Assembly (NCBI RefSeq): GCF_030345705.1
Contig: NZ_JAUASW010000002.1
Coordinates: forward strand, 310,001 to 374,000
Source: Pelomonas sp. SE-A7
GTDB lineage: Bacteria; Pseudomonadota; Gammaproteobacteria; Burkholderiales; Burkholderiaceae_C
Reading direction: 5' to 3'
DNA length: 64,000 nt
The notes under the pieces were generated by a model, which saw only the letters and a list, made by a program, of their open reading frames with translations, was not told the DNA's origin and made no database searches. The stretch's first letter is position 1. Every line of letters starts with the position of its first letter. A program made the position numbers and the translations under genes. This document shows positions 17,438 to 25,814 of this stretch, piece after piece.

Positions 17438-17459
17438 CCCTGTTTCGCGCCCTATGATG

Positions 17460-17498
17460 CGCCCGGGTCGCCGCAACGCACGGCACCCGGGCGTTTTT
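17460..17498 (+). terminator. Rho-independent terminator of the POT gene
   Basis: A 9-bp perfect stem (CGCCCGGGT at 17460-17468 with 17485-17493), a 16-base loop and TTTTT directly after. Confidence 0.88.
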
Positions 17499-17527
17499 GC
17501 ATTCACATCCAATCAGGGGGAAAACCA

Positions 17528-18478
17528 ATGAACCACCGTGTCCTGTCACGCCTGCTGCTTTGCGGCCTGCTTGCGACCGGCCTGCCGGCCTTGGCCGCCA
17601 CGGCCGCACCCGCTGCCGAGAAGGCCATCGAGTTCCATGTGCTGCCGCTGCCCAATTCGCAGCAACAGCTCGACCAGCAGATGCGCATTGAGATGCGCAT
17701 GAAGATCACGCCCAAGGCCGATGCCACGGACGCTGAGCGGGAAAAGATCGCCACGACGATGGCTGCCATGCCCTCGCCGATGGTGATGAGCACGCGCAGC
17801 AGCCAGCGCATCACCACCAGCACCGCCGACAAGCAGGGCCGCATCAAGGTCAGCTCCGAAATCCAGATGGGTGCCACCGAGATCCAGGCCGGCGAGAAGG
17901 GTGAGATCCGGCGCATGCCCGCCCAGGTCGGCAAGATGGGCTTCAGCGCGGTGCTGAACAACGGCCGTTATGAGCAGATCCAGTTCGGCCCTGAAATGAG
18001 CAAGGCCCTGCCGCCCGAGCAGGCCGAAGCCCTGTTCAGCAAGCTGTTCAACGCCATGGGCCAACTGGAAGGCGCCAAGCTCAAGGTCGGTGAGTTCATC
18101 GACGTGCCCTTCCCGCTCGACCTGCCCATCCCGGGCGCCCCGGCCAATGCCATGAATGGCAAGGTGTTCGGCCGCTACACGCTGACCAAGGTCGACAAGG
18201 GCGTGGCCGAGTTCGACGTGCAGATGCAGGTCAATATGCAGTTCGAAGCGCCCGCTGCAGCGGCCAGCGCTGCCAGCGCGCCCGTTATGCCCGGCTTCAC
18301 GAGCCAGGGCAGCGGCGGTGGCAAGTTCAAGCTGCGCCTGGCCGACCGCCTCCAGCTGTCCAGCGCCATGGACTTGGACATGCAGATGCAGGTTCGCATG
18401 CCCGACGGCAACCTGATGGACATGTCCATGAAGATGGACATGCAGGTGCAGGGCCGCAGCCTGGCCAAGGCTCGCTGA
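17528..18478 (+). CDS. secreted protein of unknown function, Met/Gln-rich
   Basis: A 316-residue product with a Sec signal peptide (hydrophobic core about residues 9-23, cut after ALA). I do not recognise the family. The mature protein looks like a beta-rich periplasmic or surface protein with many Met, Gln and Lys residues in alternating patterns (QMRIEMRMKI, MQMQVRMP, MKMDMQVQ), which suggests amphipathic strands. A GGGGG-AAAACC ribosome region precedes the ATG. It stands alone between the POT terminator and the convergent acpS gene. A copper- or metal-binding role is conceivable from the Met content but not supported further. Confidence 0.65.
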   Translation: MNHRVLSRLLLCGLLATGLPALAATAAPAAEKAIEFHVLPLPNSQQQLDQQMRIEMRMKITPKADATDAEREKIATTMAAMPSPMVMSTRSSQRITTSTADKQGRIKVSSEIQMGATEIQAGEKGEIRRMPAQVGKMGFSAVLNNGRYEQIQFGPEMSKALPPEQAEALFSKLFNAMGQLEGAKLKVGEFIDVPFPLDLPIPGAPANAMNGKVFGRYTLTKVDKGVAEFDVQMQVNMQFEAPAAAASAASAPVMPGFTSQGSGGGKFKLRLADRLQLSSAMDLDMQMQVRMPDGNLMDMSMKMDMQVQGRSLAKAR

Positions 18479-18512
18479 AGCAACAGACTGCCGAGCCGGC
18501 CGGTCGGGCTCC

Positions 18513-18905
18513 TCAGCGGGTCTCGACCACCACGAAGGCAGCGGCGTACTCGCTCTCGTCGCTGACCGTCACATGAGCCTTCAGGCCCCTGGCCTCGAAC
18601 CAGGAAGCCAGCTCGCCGTGCAGGCGGATCTCGGGCTTGCCGCTGGCGGCCTTGACGACCTCGCAGGCCCGCCAGGTCATGGGCATGCGCATGCCCATGC
18701 CTATGGCCTTGGAGAAGGCCTCTTTGGCCGAGAAGCGCGTGGCCAGATAGGCCACCCCTCGAGCTTCCACCTTGGCGCGGCGCTCGCGGAACACCGCCAG
18801 CTCATGCGGGCCCAGCACCTTCTCGGCAAAGCGCTCGCCGCGCCGCTCCAGCGTGTCGCGGATGCGGCGGATGTCGCAGATGTCGGTGCCGATGCCGTAG
18901 ATCAC
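18513..18905 (-). CDS. acpS: holo-[acyl-carrier-protein] synthase
   Basis: A 130-residue phosphopantetheinyl transferase that moves 4'-phosphopantetheine from CoA to the Ser of acyl carrier protein. The metal-binding IYGIGTDI start and the catalytic FSAKEAFSKA segment (about residues 58-67) are intact. Its ATG overlaps the pdxJ stop as ATGA, so it is the last gene of the lepA-to-acpS run. It serves the acyl carrier protein encoded at 29119-29358. Confidence 0.93.
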   Translation of the reverse strand: MIYGIGTDICDIRRIRDTLERRGERFAEKVLGPHELAVFRERRAKVEARGVAYLATRFSAKEAFSKAIGMGMRMPMTWRACEVVKAASGKPEIRLHGELASWFEARGLKAHVTVSDESEYAAAFVVVETR

Positions 18906-19684
18906 AAGATGTAGGCCCTTTGGATGCTGCGTTGGTATTCGCGCACCGTCTCGGCATAGCCCAGCTCAAGCGCGTCGGCAACCAAGGCGTGGCCGATGGA
19001 AACCTCCTGCACGCCAGGCACCTCCTGCAGGAAACGGGTCAGGTTCTCGCGGTTGAGGTCGTGTCCGGCGTTGATGCCCAGACCCTGAGCAAGGGCCGCC
19101 CGAGCCGTGGCAGCAAAGCCGGCCACCACTTCGGCCTCGCGGGGGGTGCCGAAGGTGCTGGCGTAGGTTTCGGTGTAGAGCTCGATGCGTTCTGCACCCA
19201 GTGCTGCGACATGGACCATGGCCTCAGGCAGCGGATCCATGAACAGGCTGACGCGCACGCCCAGCTGCTTGCACTCGGCGATCAGCGGACGCAGGCGGTC
19301 CATGTCGGCCGGCAGGTTCCAGCCATGGTCCGAGGTGAACTGGTCTTCGGAATCGGGCACGAAGGTGACCTGGTGCGGACGGATCTCGCGCACGAAATCC
19401 ATCAGGTTCTGGGTCGGATTGCCCTCGATGTTGTACTCGGCGTGGGGCCAGGCCTTGAGCAGCTCGGCCAGCTCGTTCACATCGCTGGAGCGGATGTGGC
19501 GGGCATCAGGACGCGGATGGACAGTTATGCCCTGGGCGCCGGCCAGCAGGCAAGCCTCGGCCGCCTTCAGCACGCTGGGAATGCCCAGGTGGCGGGTATT
19601 GCGCAGCAGCGCCACCTTGTTGACGTTGACCGACAGGGCGCAGCGCCCGCCCTGGGCGCCATCCGGCATCACGAGTGGATTCAT
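18902..19684 (-). CDS. pdxJ: pyridoxine 5'-phosphate synthase
   Basis: A 260-residue TIM-barrel enzyme that joins 3-amino-2-oxopropyl phosphate and deoxyxylulose phosphate to make pyridoxine 5'-phosphate, the last ring-forming step of vitamin B6 synthesis. LSVNVNKVALLRN at the start, GITVHPRPDARHI (about 53-65) and the final GHALVADAL are family signatures. It follows recO by three bases and overlaps acpS by four, the usual proteobacterial order recO-pdxJ-acpS. Confidence 0.95.
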   Translation of the reverse strand: MNPLVMPDGAQGGRCALSVNVNKVALLRNTRHLGIPSVLKAAEACLLAGAQGITVHPRPDARHIRSSDVNELAELLKAWPHAEYNIEGNPTQNLMDFVREIRPHQVTFVPDSEDQFTSDHGWNLPADMDRLRPLIAECKQLGVRVSLFMDPLPEAMVHVAALGAERIELYTETYASTFGTPREAEVVAGFAATARAALAQGLGINAGHDLNRENLTRFLQEVPGVQEVSIGHALVADALELGYAETVREYQRSIQRAYIL

Positions 19685-19687
19685 GGT

Positions 19688-20458
19688 TCAGTCGAGCAGT
19701 TTCTGGACGTCCAGCATCACCTGGCGGGTGCGCAGCGGCCGGTGCCCCAGATGATAGAGAAGCAGCCCACGCAGCACCGTCTTCAATGCTGCCTGGTCGT
19801 TCATGCAAGCCTGCTGCAGCGCGCCGGCACTGCCGTGCAAGAGCGCGGCCTGGAGCTGGACCAGGCTGGCGCCAAGCAGCAGGGCTGAATCGTCGCTAGC
19901 GGCTATCACGCCTGACTCCGGCGACAAGGCATAGCGGCGTTCCGCCTCAAGCGGCTGCTGAGTCAGCGTCGCGACGCTCAGGTCGGGCAGCAGGCCGAGC
20001 TCCGACAGCATTCGAAGTTCGAAGGCGCGCAAGGCTGCCTGCGATTGAGCATCCTCGCTCGCATGCAGCTCGGGCAATGTCGCTGCATAGGCATCGAACA
20101 GTCGGGGATGCGGATCCTGGCGAGCCAGCAGCTTGAGCAGAAGCTCGTTCAGGTAGTAGCCGCTGAACAGGGCCGCACCGGCAGGCAAGGTATTCCCACC
20201 AGCCCACTCGGCCGTGCGCAGCGTTAGCACTTCGGGGGCGCCCTCCTCGGCCGTCTTGCCCGGCTTGGACAGGCCGACCTGGATGCGCTGGAACGGCAGC
20301 AGCACGGCACGCAGCTGAGAATACGGCCGCTTGGCCCCCTTGGCAACGACGGCCAGGCGACCCTGCTCTCGGGTGAACAGGTCCAGGATCAGGCTAGACT
20401 CGCTCCAGTCGTAGTGGTGCAGGACGAAGGCAGGCTGAACGGCTGGAACCCTGCGCAT
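19688..20458 (-). CDS. recO: DNA repair protein RecO
   Basis: A 256-residue recombination mediator that loads RecA at gaps with RecR and anneals strands. An OB-fold N-terminus (AFVLHHYDWSESSLILDLFTREQGRLAVVAKGAKRP region) precedes a helical C-terminal domain. The zinc-finger cysteines seen in some RecO proteins are absent, as is common in proteobacteria. The ATG at 20458 overlaps the era TGA by one base; the longer frame to 20692 runs inside era and is rejected. Confidence 0.92.
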   Translation of the reverse strand: MRRVPAVQPAFVLHHYDWSESSLILDLFTREQGRLAVVAKGAKRPYSQLRAVLLPFQRIQVGLSKPGKTAEEGAPEVLTLRTAEWAGGNTLPAGAALFSGYYLNELLLKLLARQDPHPRLFDAYAATLPELHASEDAQSQAALRAFELRMLSELGLLPDLSVATLTQQPLEAERRYALSPESGVIAASDDSALLLGASLVQLQAALLHGSAGALQQACMNDQAALKTVLRGLLLYHLGHRPLRTRQVMLDVQKLLD

Positions 20459-21378
20459 CACTCGTAGCCGTAGCTGCGCAGGTGCTCCTCGCTGTCCGCC
20501 CAGCCGGAGCGCACCTTGACCCACAGCTCCAGGAACACGCGGCCATCCATCAGATGTTCCAGCTCCTGGCGGGCCTCGGAACCAATGCGCTTGAGCACCT
20601 CGCCGCCCTGTCCGATGACCATGCCCTTGTGAGCATCGCGCTCGACCACGATGGAAGCCGAGATGCGACGCAGCTCGCCCTCGTCTTCCCACTTGTCAAT
20701 GACCACGGTAGACGTGTACGGCAATTCGTCACCGGTCAGTCGGAACAGCTTCTCGCGGATGATCTCGCTGGCCAGGAACTTCTCGCTGCGATCGGTCAGC
20801 GCATCCTCGTCGTAGAACCAGCCCTGCTCGGGCAGGTAGGGCTTGAGGATCTTGAACAGGCGCTGCACGTCGGCCGCCTTCTTGGCCGAGATCGGTACGA
20901 ACTCGGCAAAGTTGCGGCGCTCGGCCATGCTCTTGAGCCAGGGCGCCAGCTCGGCGCGGCGATGCACGGCATCCAGCTTGTTGGCAATCAGCACCACCGG
21001 CTTGTCCTCGGGCAGCAGCGACAAAACCTTGGCGTCGTCCAGCCCGAAACGCCCGGCCTCGACGACGAACAGCACGAGGTCCACGTCGCCCATCACGCCA
21101 TGGACGGTGCGGTTGAGATTGCGGTTCAGCGCCGCGTTGTGCTTGGTCTGGAAGCCCGGCGTGTCGACAAAGACAAACTGCGCCTCCTCGACCGTGCGCA
21201 CGCCGGTGATGCGGTGGCGGGTGGTCTGGGCCTTGGCCGAGGTGATGCTGACCTTCTGGCCGACCAGGGCATTGAGCAGGGTCGACTTGCCGACATTGGG
21301 TCGGCCGACGATGGCAATGAGACCGCAGCGCTGCGAGTTTTCGGAAGGGGCAGCGGCGGGAGGAGTGATGTCGGTCAT
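20458..21378 (-). CDS. era: GTPase Era
   Basis: A 306-residue GTPase that binds the 3' end of 16S rRNA and checks 30S assembly. G1 is GRPNVGKST, G2 lies in the TTRHR segment, G3 is DTPG and G4 is NKLD. The C-terminal KH domain follows with the GxxG turn in VIGQGGEVLKRIG. I chose the ATG at 21378, four bases after the rnc stop; a TTG at 21420 would add 14 residues within rnc. Close linkage to rnc and recO is standard. Confidence 0.95.
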   Translation of the reverse strand: MTDITPPAAAPSENSQRCGLIAIVGRPNVGKSTLLNALVGQKVSITSAKAQTTRHRITGVRTVEEAQFVFVDTPGFQTKHNAALNRNLNRTVHGVMGDVDLVLFVVEAGRFGLDDAKVLSLLPEDKPVVLIANKLDAVHRRAELAPWLKSMAERRNFAEFVPISAKKAADVQRLFKILKPYLPEQGWFYDEDALTDRSEKFLASEIIREKLFRLTGDELPYTSTVVIDKWEDEGELRRISASIVVERDAHKGMVIGQGGEVLKRIGSEARQELEHLMDGRVFLELWVKVRSGWADSEEHLRSYGYE

Positions 21379-21382
21379 GGTG

Positions 21383-22096
21383 TCAGTCGCGCGGGCCGGA
21401 TCCAGGCCGGTCGCGGGCAATCAGTTCGTCAAGCATACGCCGGGCGGCGTCTTGTTCGGCAACCCTACGGGATCGGCCTTCGCCGCGGTGGCTCAGCGCC
21501 AACGCCGGCACAGCGCATTCGACCTCGAAGATCTGGTTGTGGGCTTGGCCGCGGGTTTCCGCAATGCGGTAGCTGGGTACGGCCAGCTTGCGGGCCTGCA
21601 GCCATTCTTGCAGGGCGGTCTTGGCATCCTTGCCGAAATTGGCACCGGCACTGATGCTGTTCTGGATCTGATCGCCGAACAGCATACGGACCATCCCGCG
21701 CGCGGCCTCGTAGCCACCATCAACGAAGCACGCGCCGATGACAGCTTCCAGCGCGTCGGCCAGGATGGAGGGTCGCTGAGCACCACCGCCACGGGCTTCG
21801 CCCTCTGACATGCGCAGAACAATCGGCAGGCCAAGGCCTAGGGCGAGTTTGTACAGGCTGTCCTCGCGCACCAGGTGGGCGCGAATGCGGGTCAGATCGC
21901 CTTCATCCGAATTGCCGAAGTGCTCGAACAGCAGGCTGGAGACCGCCAGGCTCAGGACTGCGTCACCGAGAAATTCAAGTCGTTCGTTGTGATCTGCCCC
22001 AAAGCTCCGATGCGTCAATGCGCGCTGCAGCAGGCCCGGTTCAGCGAAGCGGTGACCGAGGCGTTTTTGCAGGGCATCCAGCGCAGCGGAACTCAT
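21383..22096 (-). CDS. rnc: ribonuclease III
   Basis: A 237-residue double-strand-specific RNase that matures rRNA and cuts structured mRNAs. The signature ERLEFLGDAV lies at about residues 38-47, with the acidic metal ligands in LADALEAVIGA further on. The C-terminal dsRNA-binding domain (about 155-225) includes the AEQDAARRML helix. It lies between the DUF4845 gene and era with spacings of 11 and 4 bases. Confidence 0.95.
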   Translation of the reverse strand: MSSAALDALQKRLGHRFAEPGLLQRALTHRSFGADHNERLEFLGDAVLSLAVSSLLFEHFGNSDEGDLTRIRAHLVREDSLYKLALGLGLPIVLRMSEGEARGGGAQRPSILADALEAVIGACFVDGGYEAARGMVRMLFGDQIQNSISAGANFGKDAKTALQEWLQARKLAVPSYRIAETRGQAHNQIFEVECAVPALALSHRGEGRSRRVAEQDAARRMLDELIARDRPGSGPRD

Positions 22097-22107
22097 GGAC
22101 GAAGGCT

Positions 22108-22473
22108 TCAGCGCGAGCGGCCTTCGTACTTGAGCAGCAGGAAAGCCGGACCGAACAGGTCGATCTCGCGGTTGTACGCGAAGCTGATGCGGACCTTCTC
22201 GTTTTCCTTGGTGATTTCCAGGTCGGCACCACTGATGCTCTGAATCGAATACTCCACCTGCTTGATGCGATCAAATTCGGCACGTGCTGCCGGCACGGTG
22301 GCCGGATTGCCAGAGGCGATCTTGTCCACGGCCTTCTGGATCGTGTAGTACTCCATCACCGTAGGAACGACCTTGGCGGTGATCACCCCAGCACAGGCCA
22401 GGAAGATGCCCCAGAACAGCAGGCCGACCAGGCTGATGCCTCGCTGACGACGACCGTATTGACGCTGCAGCAT
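22108..22473 (-). CDS. DUF4845 membrane protein
   Basis: A 121-residue single-pass protein. After a short basic N-terminus (RRQRG) comes ISLVGLLFWGIFLACAGVITAK, which looks like a prepilin-like or single membrane helix, then a small soluble domain. This is the DUF4845 family regularly found between lepB and rnc in betaproteobacteria. Function is unknown; location suggests a link to protein export or membrane stress. The ATG at 22473 follows AAAGGAACC, a good ribosome site, and the longer frame to 22533 is not needed. Confidence 0.85.
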   Translation of the reverse strand: MLQRQYGRRQRGISLVGLLFWGIFLACAGVITAKVVPTVMEYYTIQKAVDKIASGNPATVPAARAEFDRIKQVEYSIQSISGADLEITKENEKVRISFAYNREIDLFGPAFLLLKYEGRSR

Positions 22474-22516
22474 CGAAGGGGTTCCTTTCAGGTGCTTGGA
22501 TAGCAACGGCACGGCT

Positions 22517-23491
22517 TCAGTGGAAGCTGCCAATGCGCTTGAGATTACCGAAATTCATCCAGACGAAGAAGGCTTTGCCGACGATGTTCTCATCGGGCAC
22601 GAATCCCCAGTAGCGTGAATCGCGCGAATTGTCACGGTTGTCGCCCAGCATGTAGTAATAGCCGGCCGGCACCTTGCAGGTCACACCTTCGAAGCTGTAC
22701 TTGCAGTTGTCCTGGAACGGGAAAGGACCGTCGCGGCGATCGGGATGGAAGACCGAGCTGCGCTGCGGATTGACCAGCACGTCGTGCGTCTTGTCGCCGA
22801 AGGTCTCCGCGAAGTGCTGGCGGTAGACCATGCTGTCTTCGTCGTAGTAGTCGGGCTTGCTCTCGACCGGGACCGGCTGGCCATTGATGTACAGGCGCTG
22901 GTTCAGGTAGCTGACCTCGTCGCCGGGAATCGCAGCCACACGCTTGATGTAGTCGACGCTGGGATCCTCCGGAAAGCGGAACACCATCACGTCGCCACGC
23001 TGCACCTCATGGTTGGAGATGATCTTCTTGTTGATCACCGGCAGGCGGATGCCGTAGTGGAACTTGTTCACCAGGATCAGGTCGCCAACCAGCAGCGTGG
23101 GAACCATGGAGCCCGAGGGGATCTTGAACGGCTCGACCAGGAAGGAGCGCAGCAGGAACACCATCAGGATCACCGGGAACAGGCCGGCGGTCCAGTCCAG
23201 CCACCAGGGTTGGCGCAGGATGGCCTGGCGCGCTCCCTCGATGTCGCCGTCCACGCGCTGGATGCCTTGCGCCGCCAGCGACTCACGTCGCTGTGCGTCA
23301 CTGGCCAGCAGGGTGTTGGCTGCCTTCTCGCGGACCGGCTTGAAATGGAAGCGCTCGGCCAGCCAGTACAGGCCTGTCACCGAGGTCAATAGCAGCAGCA
23401 GCAGGGCGAAATTGGCGGTCCACTGGCCGGCCAGCCAGCCTCCCACGTAGACGATCAGAGCGCCGTAGAGAAGTCCGGTCAGTGCAGTCAT
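22517..23491 (-). CDS. lepB: signal peptidase I
   Basis: A 324-residue inner-membrane peptidase that removes Sec and Tat signal peptides in the periplasm. The catalytic dyad is Ser128 (PSGSM) and Lys183 (DYIKRV). Boxes D and E follow (GDNRDNSRDSRYWGFV). Two membrane spans precede the catalytic domain, with the second near residues 100-117 directly before the Ser motif. It sits directly downstream of lepA, the classical lepA-lepB pair. Confidence 0.95.
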   Translation of the reverse strand: MTALTGLLYGALIVYVGGWLAGQWTANFALLLLLLTSVTGLYWLAERFHFKPVREKAANTLLASDAQRRESLAAQGIQRVDGDIEGARQAILRQPWWLDWTAGLFPVILMVFLLRSFLVEPFKIPSGSMVPTLLVGDLILVNKFHYGIRLPVINKKIISNHEVQRGDVMVFRFPEDPSVDYIKRVAAIPGDEVSYLNQRLYINGQPVPVESKPDYYDEDSMVYRQHFAETFGDKTHDVLVNPQRSSVFHPDRRDGPFPFQDNCKYSFEGVTCKVPAGYYYMLGDNRDNSRDSRYWGFVPDENIVGKAFFVWMNFGNLKRIGSFH

Positions 23492-23501
23492 CGTTGGGCT
23501 A

Positions 23502-25310
23502 TCAATCTTCCACTTGGAGGATGGCCAGAAAGGCCTCTTGCGGCACCTCGACGGAGCCGATCTGCTTCATCCGCTTCTTGCCGGCCTTCTGCTTTTCGAG
23601 CAGCTTGCGCTTGCGCGTGATGTCGCCGCCGTAGCATTTTGCCAGCACGTTCTTGCGCAAGGCCTTGATGTTCTCGCGCGAGATGATGTTGGCGCCGATG
23701 GCGGCCTGGATGGCCACGTCGTACATCTGGCGCGGGATGATCTCACGCATCTTGGCCGCCACCTGGCGACCGCGGTACTGGCTCTGCGAGCGGTGGACGA
23801 TGATGGACAGGGCGTCGATGCGGTCGCCGTTGATCAGCATGTCGACTTTGACCACGTCCGAAGCGCGGTACTCCTTGAACTCGTAGTCCATGGAGGCATA
23901 GCCACGCGAAACACTCTTCAGCTTGTCGAAGAAGTCCAGCACGATCTCGGCCAGCGGGATCTCGTAAGTCAGCATGACCTGGCGCCCGTGGTAGGCCATG
24001 TTCATCTGCACGCCGCGCTTCTGGTTGGCCAGCGTCATCACTGGGCCCACATAGTCCTGCGGCATGTAGAGGTGAACCGTGACGATGGGTTCGCGGATCT
24101 CGGCAATCTTGCTCTGCTCCGGCATCTTCGAGGGGTTCTCCACCTCAAAGACCTCGCCGTCGCCGGCCACGACCTCGTAGACCACACTGGGCGCGGTCGT
24201 GATCAAGTCCTGATCAAACTCCCGTTCCAGCCGCTCCTGCACGATTTCCATGTGCAGCAGACCCAGGAAGCCACAGCGGAAGCCGAAGCCCAGCGCCTGC
24301 GAAACCTCGGGCTCGAAACGCAGCGAGCTGTCGTTCAGCTTGAGCTTCTCCAGCGCGTCGCGAAGCTGGTCGTACTCGCTGGCCTCGGTCGGATACAAGC
24401 CGGCGAAGACTTGCGGCTGGATTTCCTTGAAGCCGGGCAGCGCCGATTCGGCCGGGCCCAGGTTGTTCGGAAGCTTCTTTTCCAGCGTGATGGTGTCACC
24501 GACCTTGGCGGCCGCCAGTTCCTTGATGCCGGCGATGATGAAGCCCACCTCGCCCGCATTCAGCTGCTCGCGCGACTCGGACTTGGGAGTGAACACGCCC
24601 AGGTTGTCGGCCGGATAGACGGCGTCGGTTGCCATCATGCGGATGCGCTCGCCCTTCTTGAGCGTGCCGTCGACCACGCGCACCAGCATCACCACGCCCA
24701 CATAGGCGTCGTACCAGGAGTCGATGATCATTGCGCGCAACGGTGCCTCGACCTCGCCCTTGGGCGGCGGCATGCGGGCGATCACGGCCTCGAGGATCTC
24801 GTCGATGCCCATGCCGGTCTTGGCGCTGCAGGGGATGGCGTCGTCGGCGTCAATGCCGATCACATCCTCGATCTCGGCCTTGGCGTTGTCCGGATCTGCA
24901 TTGGGCAGGTCCATCTTGTTCAGCACCGGCACCACTTCGACGCCCAGGTCCAAGGCGGTGTAGCAATTCGCGACAGTCTGGGCTTCGACGCCTTGGCTTG
25001 AGTCCACCACCAGCAGCGCACCTTCGCACGCCGACAGCGAGCGCGAAACTTCATAGGAGAAGTCCACATGCCCGGGCGTGTCGATCAGGTTCAGGTTGTA
25101 GACCTGGCCGTCCCTTGCCTTGTATTGCAGCGCCGCCGTCTGCGCCTTGATGGTGATGCCGCGCTCGCGCTCGATGTCCATCGAGTCCAGCACCTGCGCC
25201 TCCATTTCCCGATCCGAGAGGCCGCCGCAGCGCTGGATGATCCGGTCCGCCAGCGTGCTCTTGCCGTGGTCGATGTGGGCGATGATGGAGAAATTGCGGA
25301 TGTGGTTCAT
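23502..25310 (-). CDS. lepA: elongation factor 4 (LepA)
   Basis: A 602-residue translational GTPase that acts on stalled or initiating ribosomes. The G domain starts at residue 2 with IRNFSIIAHIDHGKSTLADR, with DTPGHVDF and NKMDLP as G3 and G4. Domains II, III and V and the LepA-specific C-terminal domain (AKCYGGDITRKRKLLEKQKAGKKRMK region) are complete. It begins a transcription run into lepB. Upstream lies a long non-coding gap with a strong terminator, which may attenuate its expression. Confidence 0.96.
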   Translation of the reverse strand: MNHIRNFSIIAHIDHGKSTLADRIIQRCGGLSDREMEAQVLDSMDIERERGITIKAQTAALQYKARDGQVYNLNLIDTPGHVDFSYEVSRSLSACEGALLVVDSSQGVEAQTVANCYTALDLGVEVVPVLNKMDLPNADPDNAKAEIEDVIGIDADDAIPCSAKTGMGIDEILEAVIARMPPPKGEVEAPLRAMIIDSWYDAYVGVVMLVRVVDGTLKKGERIRMMATDAVYPADNLGVFTPKSESREQLNAGEVGFIIAGIKELAAAKVGDTITLEKKLPNNLGPAESALPGFKEIQPQVFAGLYPTEASEYDQLRDALEKLKLNDSSLRFEPEVSQALGFGFRCGFLGLLHMEIVQERLEREFDQDLITTAPSVVYEVVAGDGEVFEVENPSKMPEQSKIAEIREPIVTVHLYMPQDYVGPVMTLANQKRGVQMNMAYHGRQVMLTYEIPLAEIVLDFFDKLKSVSRGYASMDYEFKEYRASDVVKVDMLINGDRIDALSIIVHRSQSQYRGRQVAAKMREIIPRQMYDVAIQAAIGANIISRENIKALRKNVLAKCYGGDITRKRKLLEKQKAGKKRMKQIGSVEVPQEAFLAILQVED

Positions 25311-25414
25311 GCTGGATCACGCATCGCCTGCGGCGCGTTCAAGGCTTCAATTCGGTTGCCGAAGCACTCGTTTTCGAGGCGCTGGGAGGGCGCGGAACTG
25401 GCCGCGCCGGGGAA

Positions 25415-25485
25415 TAAAAAAAAGGCACGTCGAAGTGGTGACGCGCCTTCCAACAAAACTAATGGCAACTGCTTGTTGGGCCTTC
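25415..25485 (-). ncRNA. candidate small RNA or lepA leader attenuator with intrinsic terminator
   Basis: Downstream of a TACAAT box (25491-25486, minus strand) the predicted transcript folds into a 7-bp hairpin CCAACAA/TTGTTGG (25479-25473 with 25456-25450). A 10-bp hairpin with one G-U pair follows at once (25449-25440 with 25431-25422), then eight T residues (25423-25416). The second hairpin is a textbook Rho-independent terminator. The RNA would be only about 65 bases long if it starts at this promoter. It ends 105 bases before the lepA ATG. The -35 box is poor. Confidence 0.5.
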
Positions 25486-25561
25486 ATTGTAGCCAAAAGG
25501 CCTGGGCAGGAAACCGCGCCGAACCCGGATTCCCCGCCGTTGCAGGCCTCCAACAGCAATT

Positions 25562-25581
25562 TTGTCCACAGATTATTCACA
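25562..25581 (+). promoter_or_regulatory. two tandem DnaA-box-like 9-mers
   Basis: TTGTCCACA (25562-25570) and TTATTCACA (25573-25581) lie in the same direction, two bases apart. The second fits the DnaA consensus TTWTNCACA fully, the first with one mismatch. A replication origin is unlikely this far from dnaA, so a regulatory or titration site is the better guess. Confidence 0.4.
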
Positions 25582-25615
25582 AGCCAGCCAACAGGCCGAC
25601 GAATGTGCTGGAACG

Positions 25616-25655
25616 GTCGCGCATTGCGACAAGAAGCCACCTTTCGGTGGCCTCT
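25616..25655 (-). other. pair of adjacent hairpins with a GAAA tetraloop
   Basis: On the minus strand a 10-bp stem with one G-U pair (25655-25646 with 25641-25632) closes a GAAA loop. One base later a 5-bp GTCGC/GCGAC hairpin follows (25630-25616). A TAGAAT box lies 11 bases upstream. No T run follows, so it is not an intrinsic terminator; it could be the 5' part of a structured RNA. Confidence 0.4.
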
Positions 25656-25814
25656 TTGTGCCGAATTCTAGCGGATCGAGCAGGGAATCCCCTCGCCTAT
25701 TCAAGCTGACGTGAGCGCACGCCAACCGAAATCTGGATCCATCGACTCTCATCAGATGAAAAGACCCGGCTTGGCGCTAGGTTGTAGGGCGCCGCGCCGG
25801 TGGCTTTGACCGGC

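Larger units (their letters stand above)
25311..25814 (-). other. 504-base gene-free region between degP/mucD and lepA
   Basis: No convincing protein gene lies here. From right to left it holds a minus-strand TAGAAT box (25671-25666), two abutting hairpins (25616-25655), two DnaA-box-like sequences (25562-25581), a TACAAT box (25491-25486), a two-hairpin element ending in eight T residues (25479-25416) and a 7-bp GC hairpin (25389-25408). The density of structure suggests one or more small RNAs or a lepA leader. Confidence 0.6.

Noticed and set aside
25347..25640. A 97-residue minus-strand frame upstream of lepA
   Set aside because: It crosses the hairpins and terminator, has no ribosome site and looks like random sequence.
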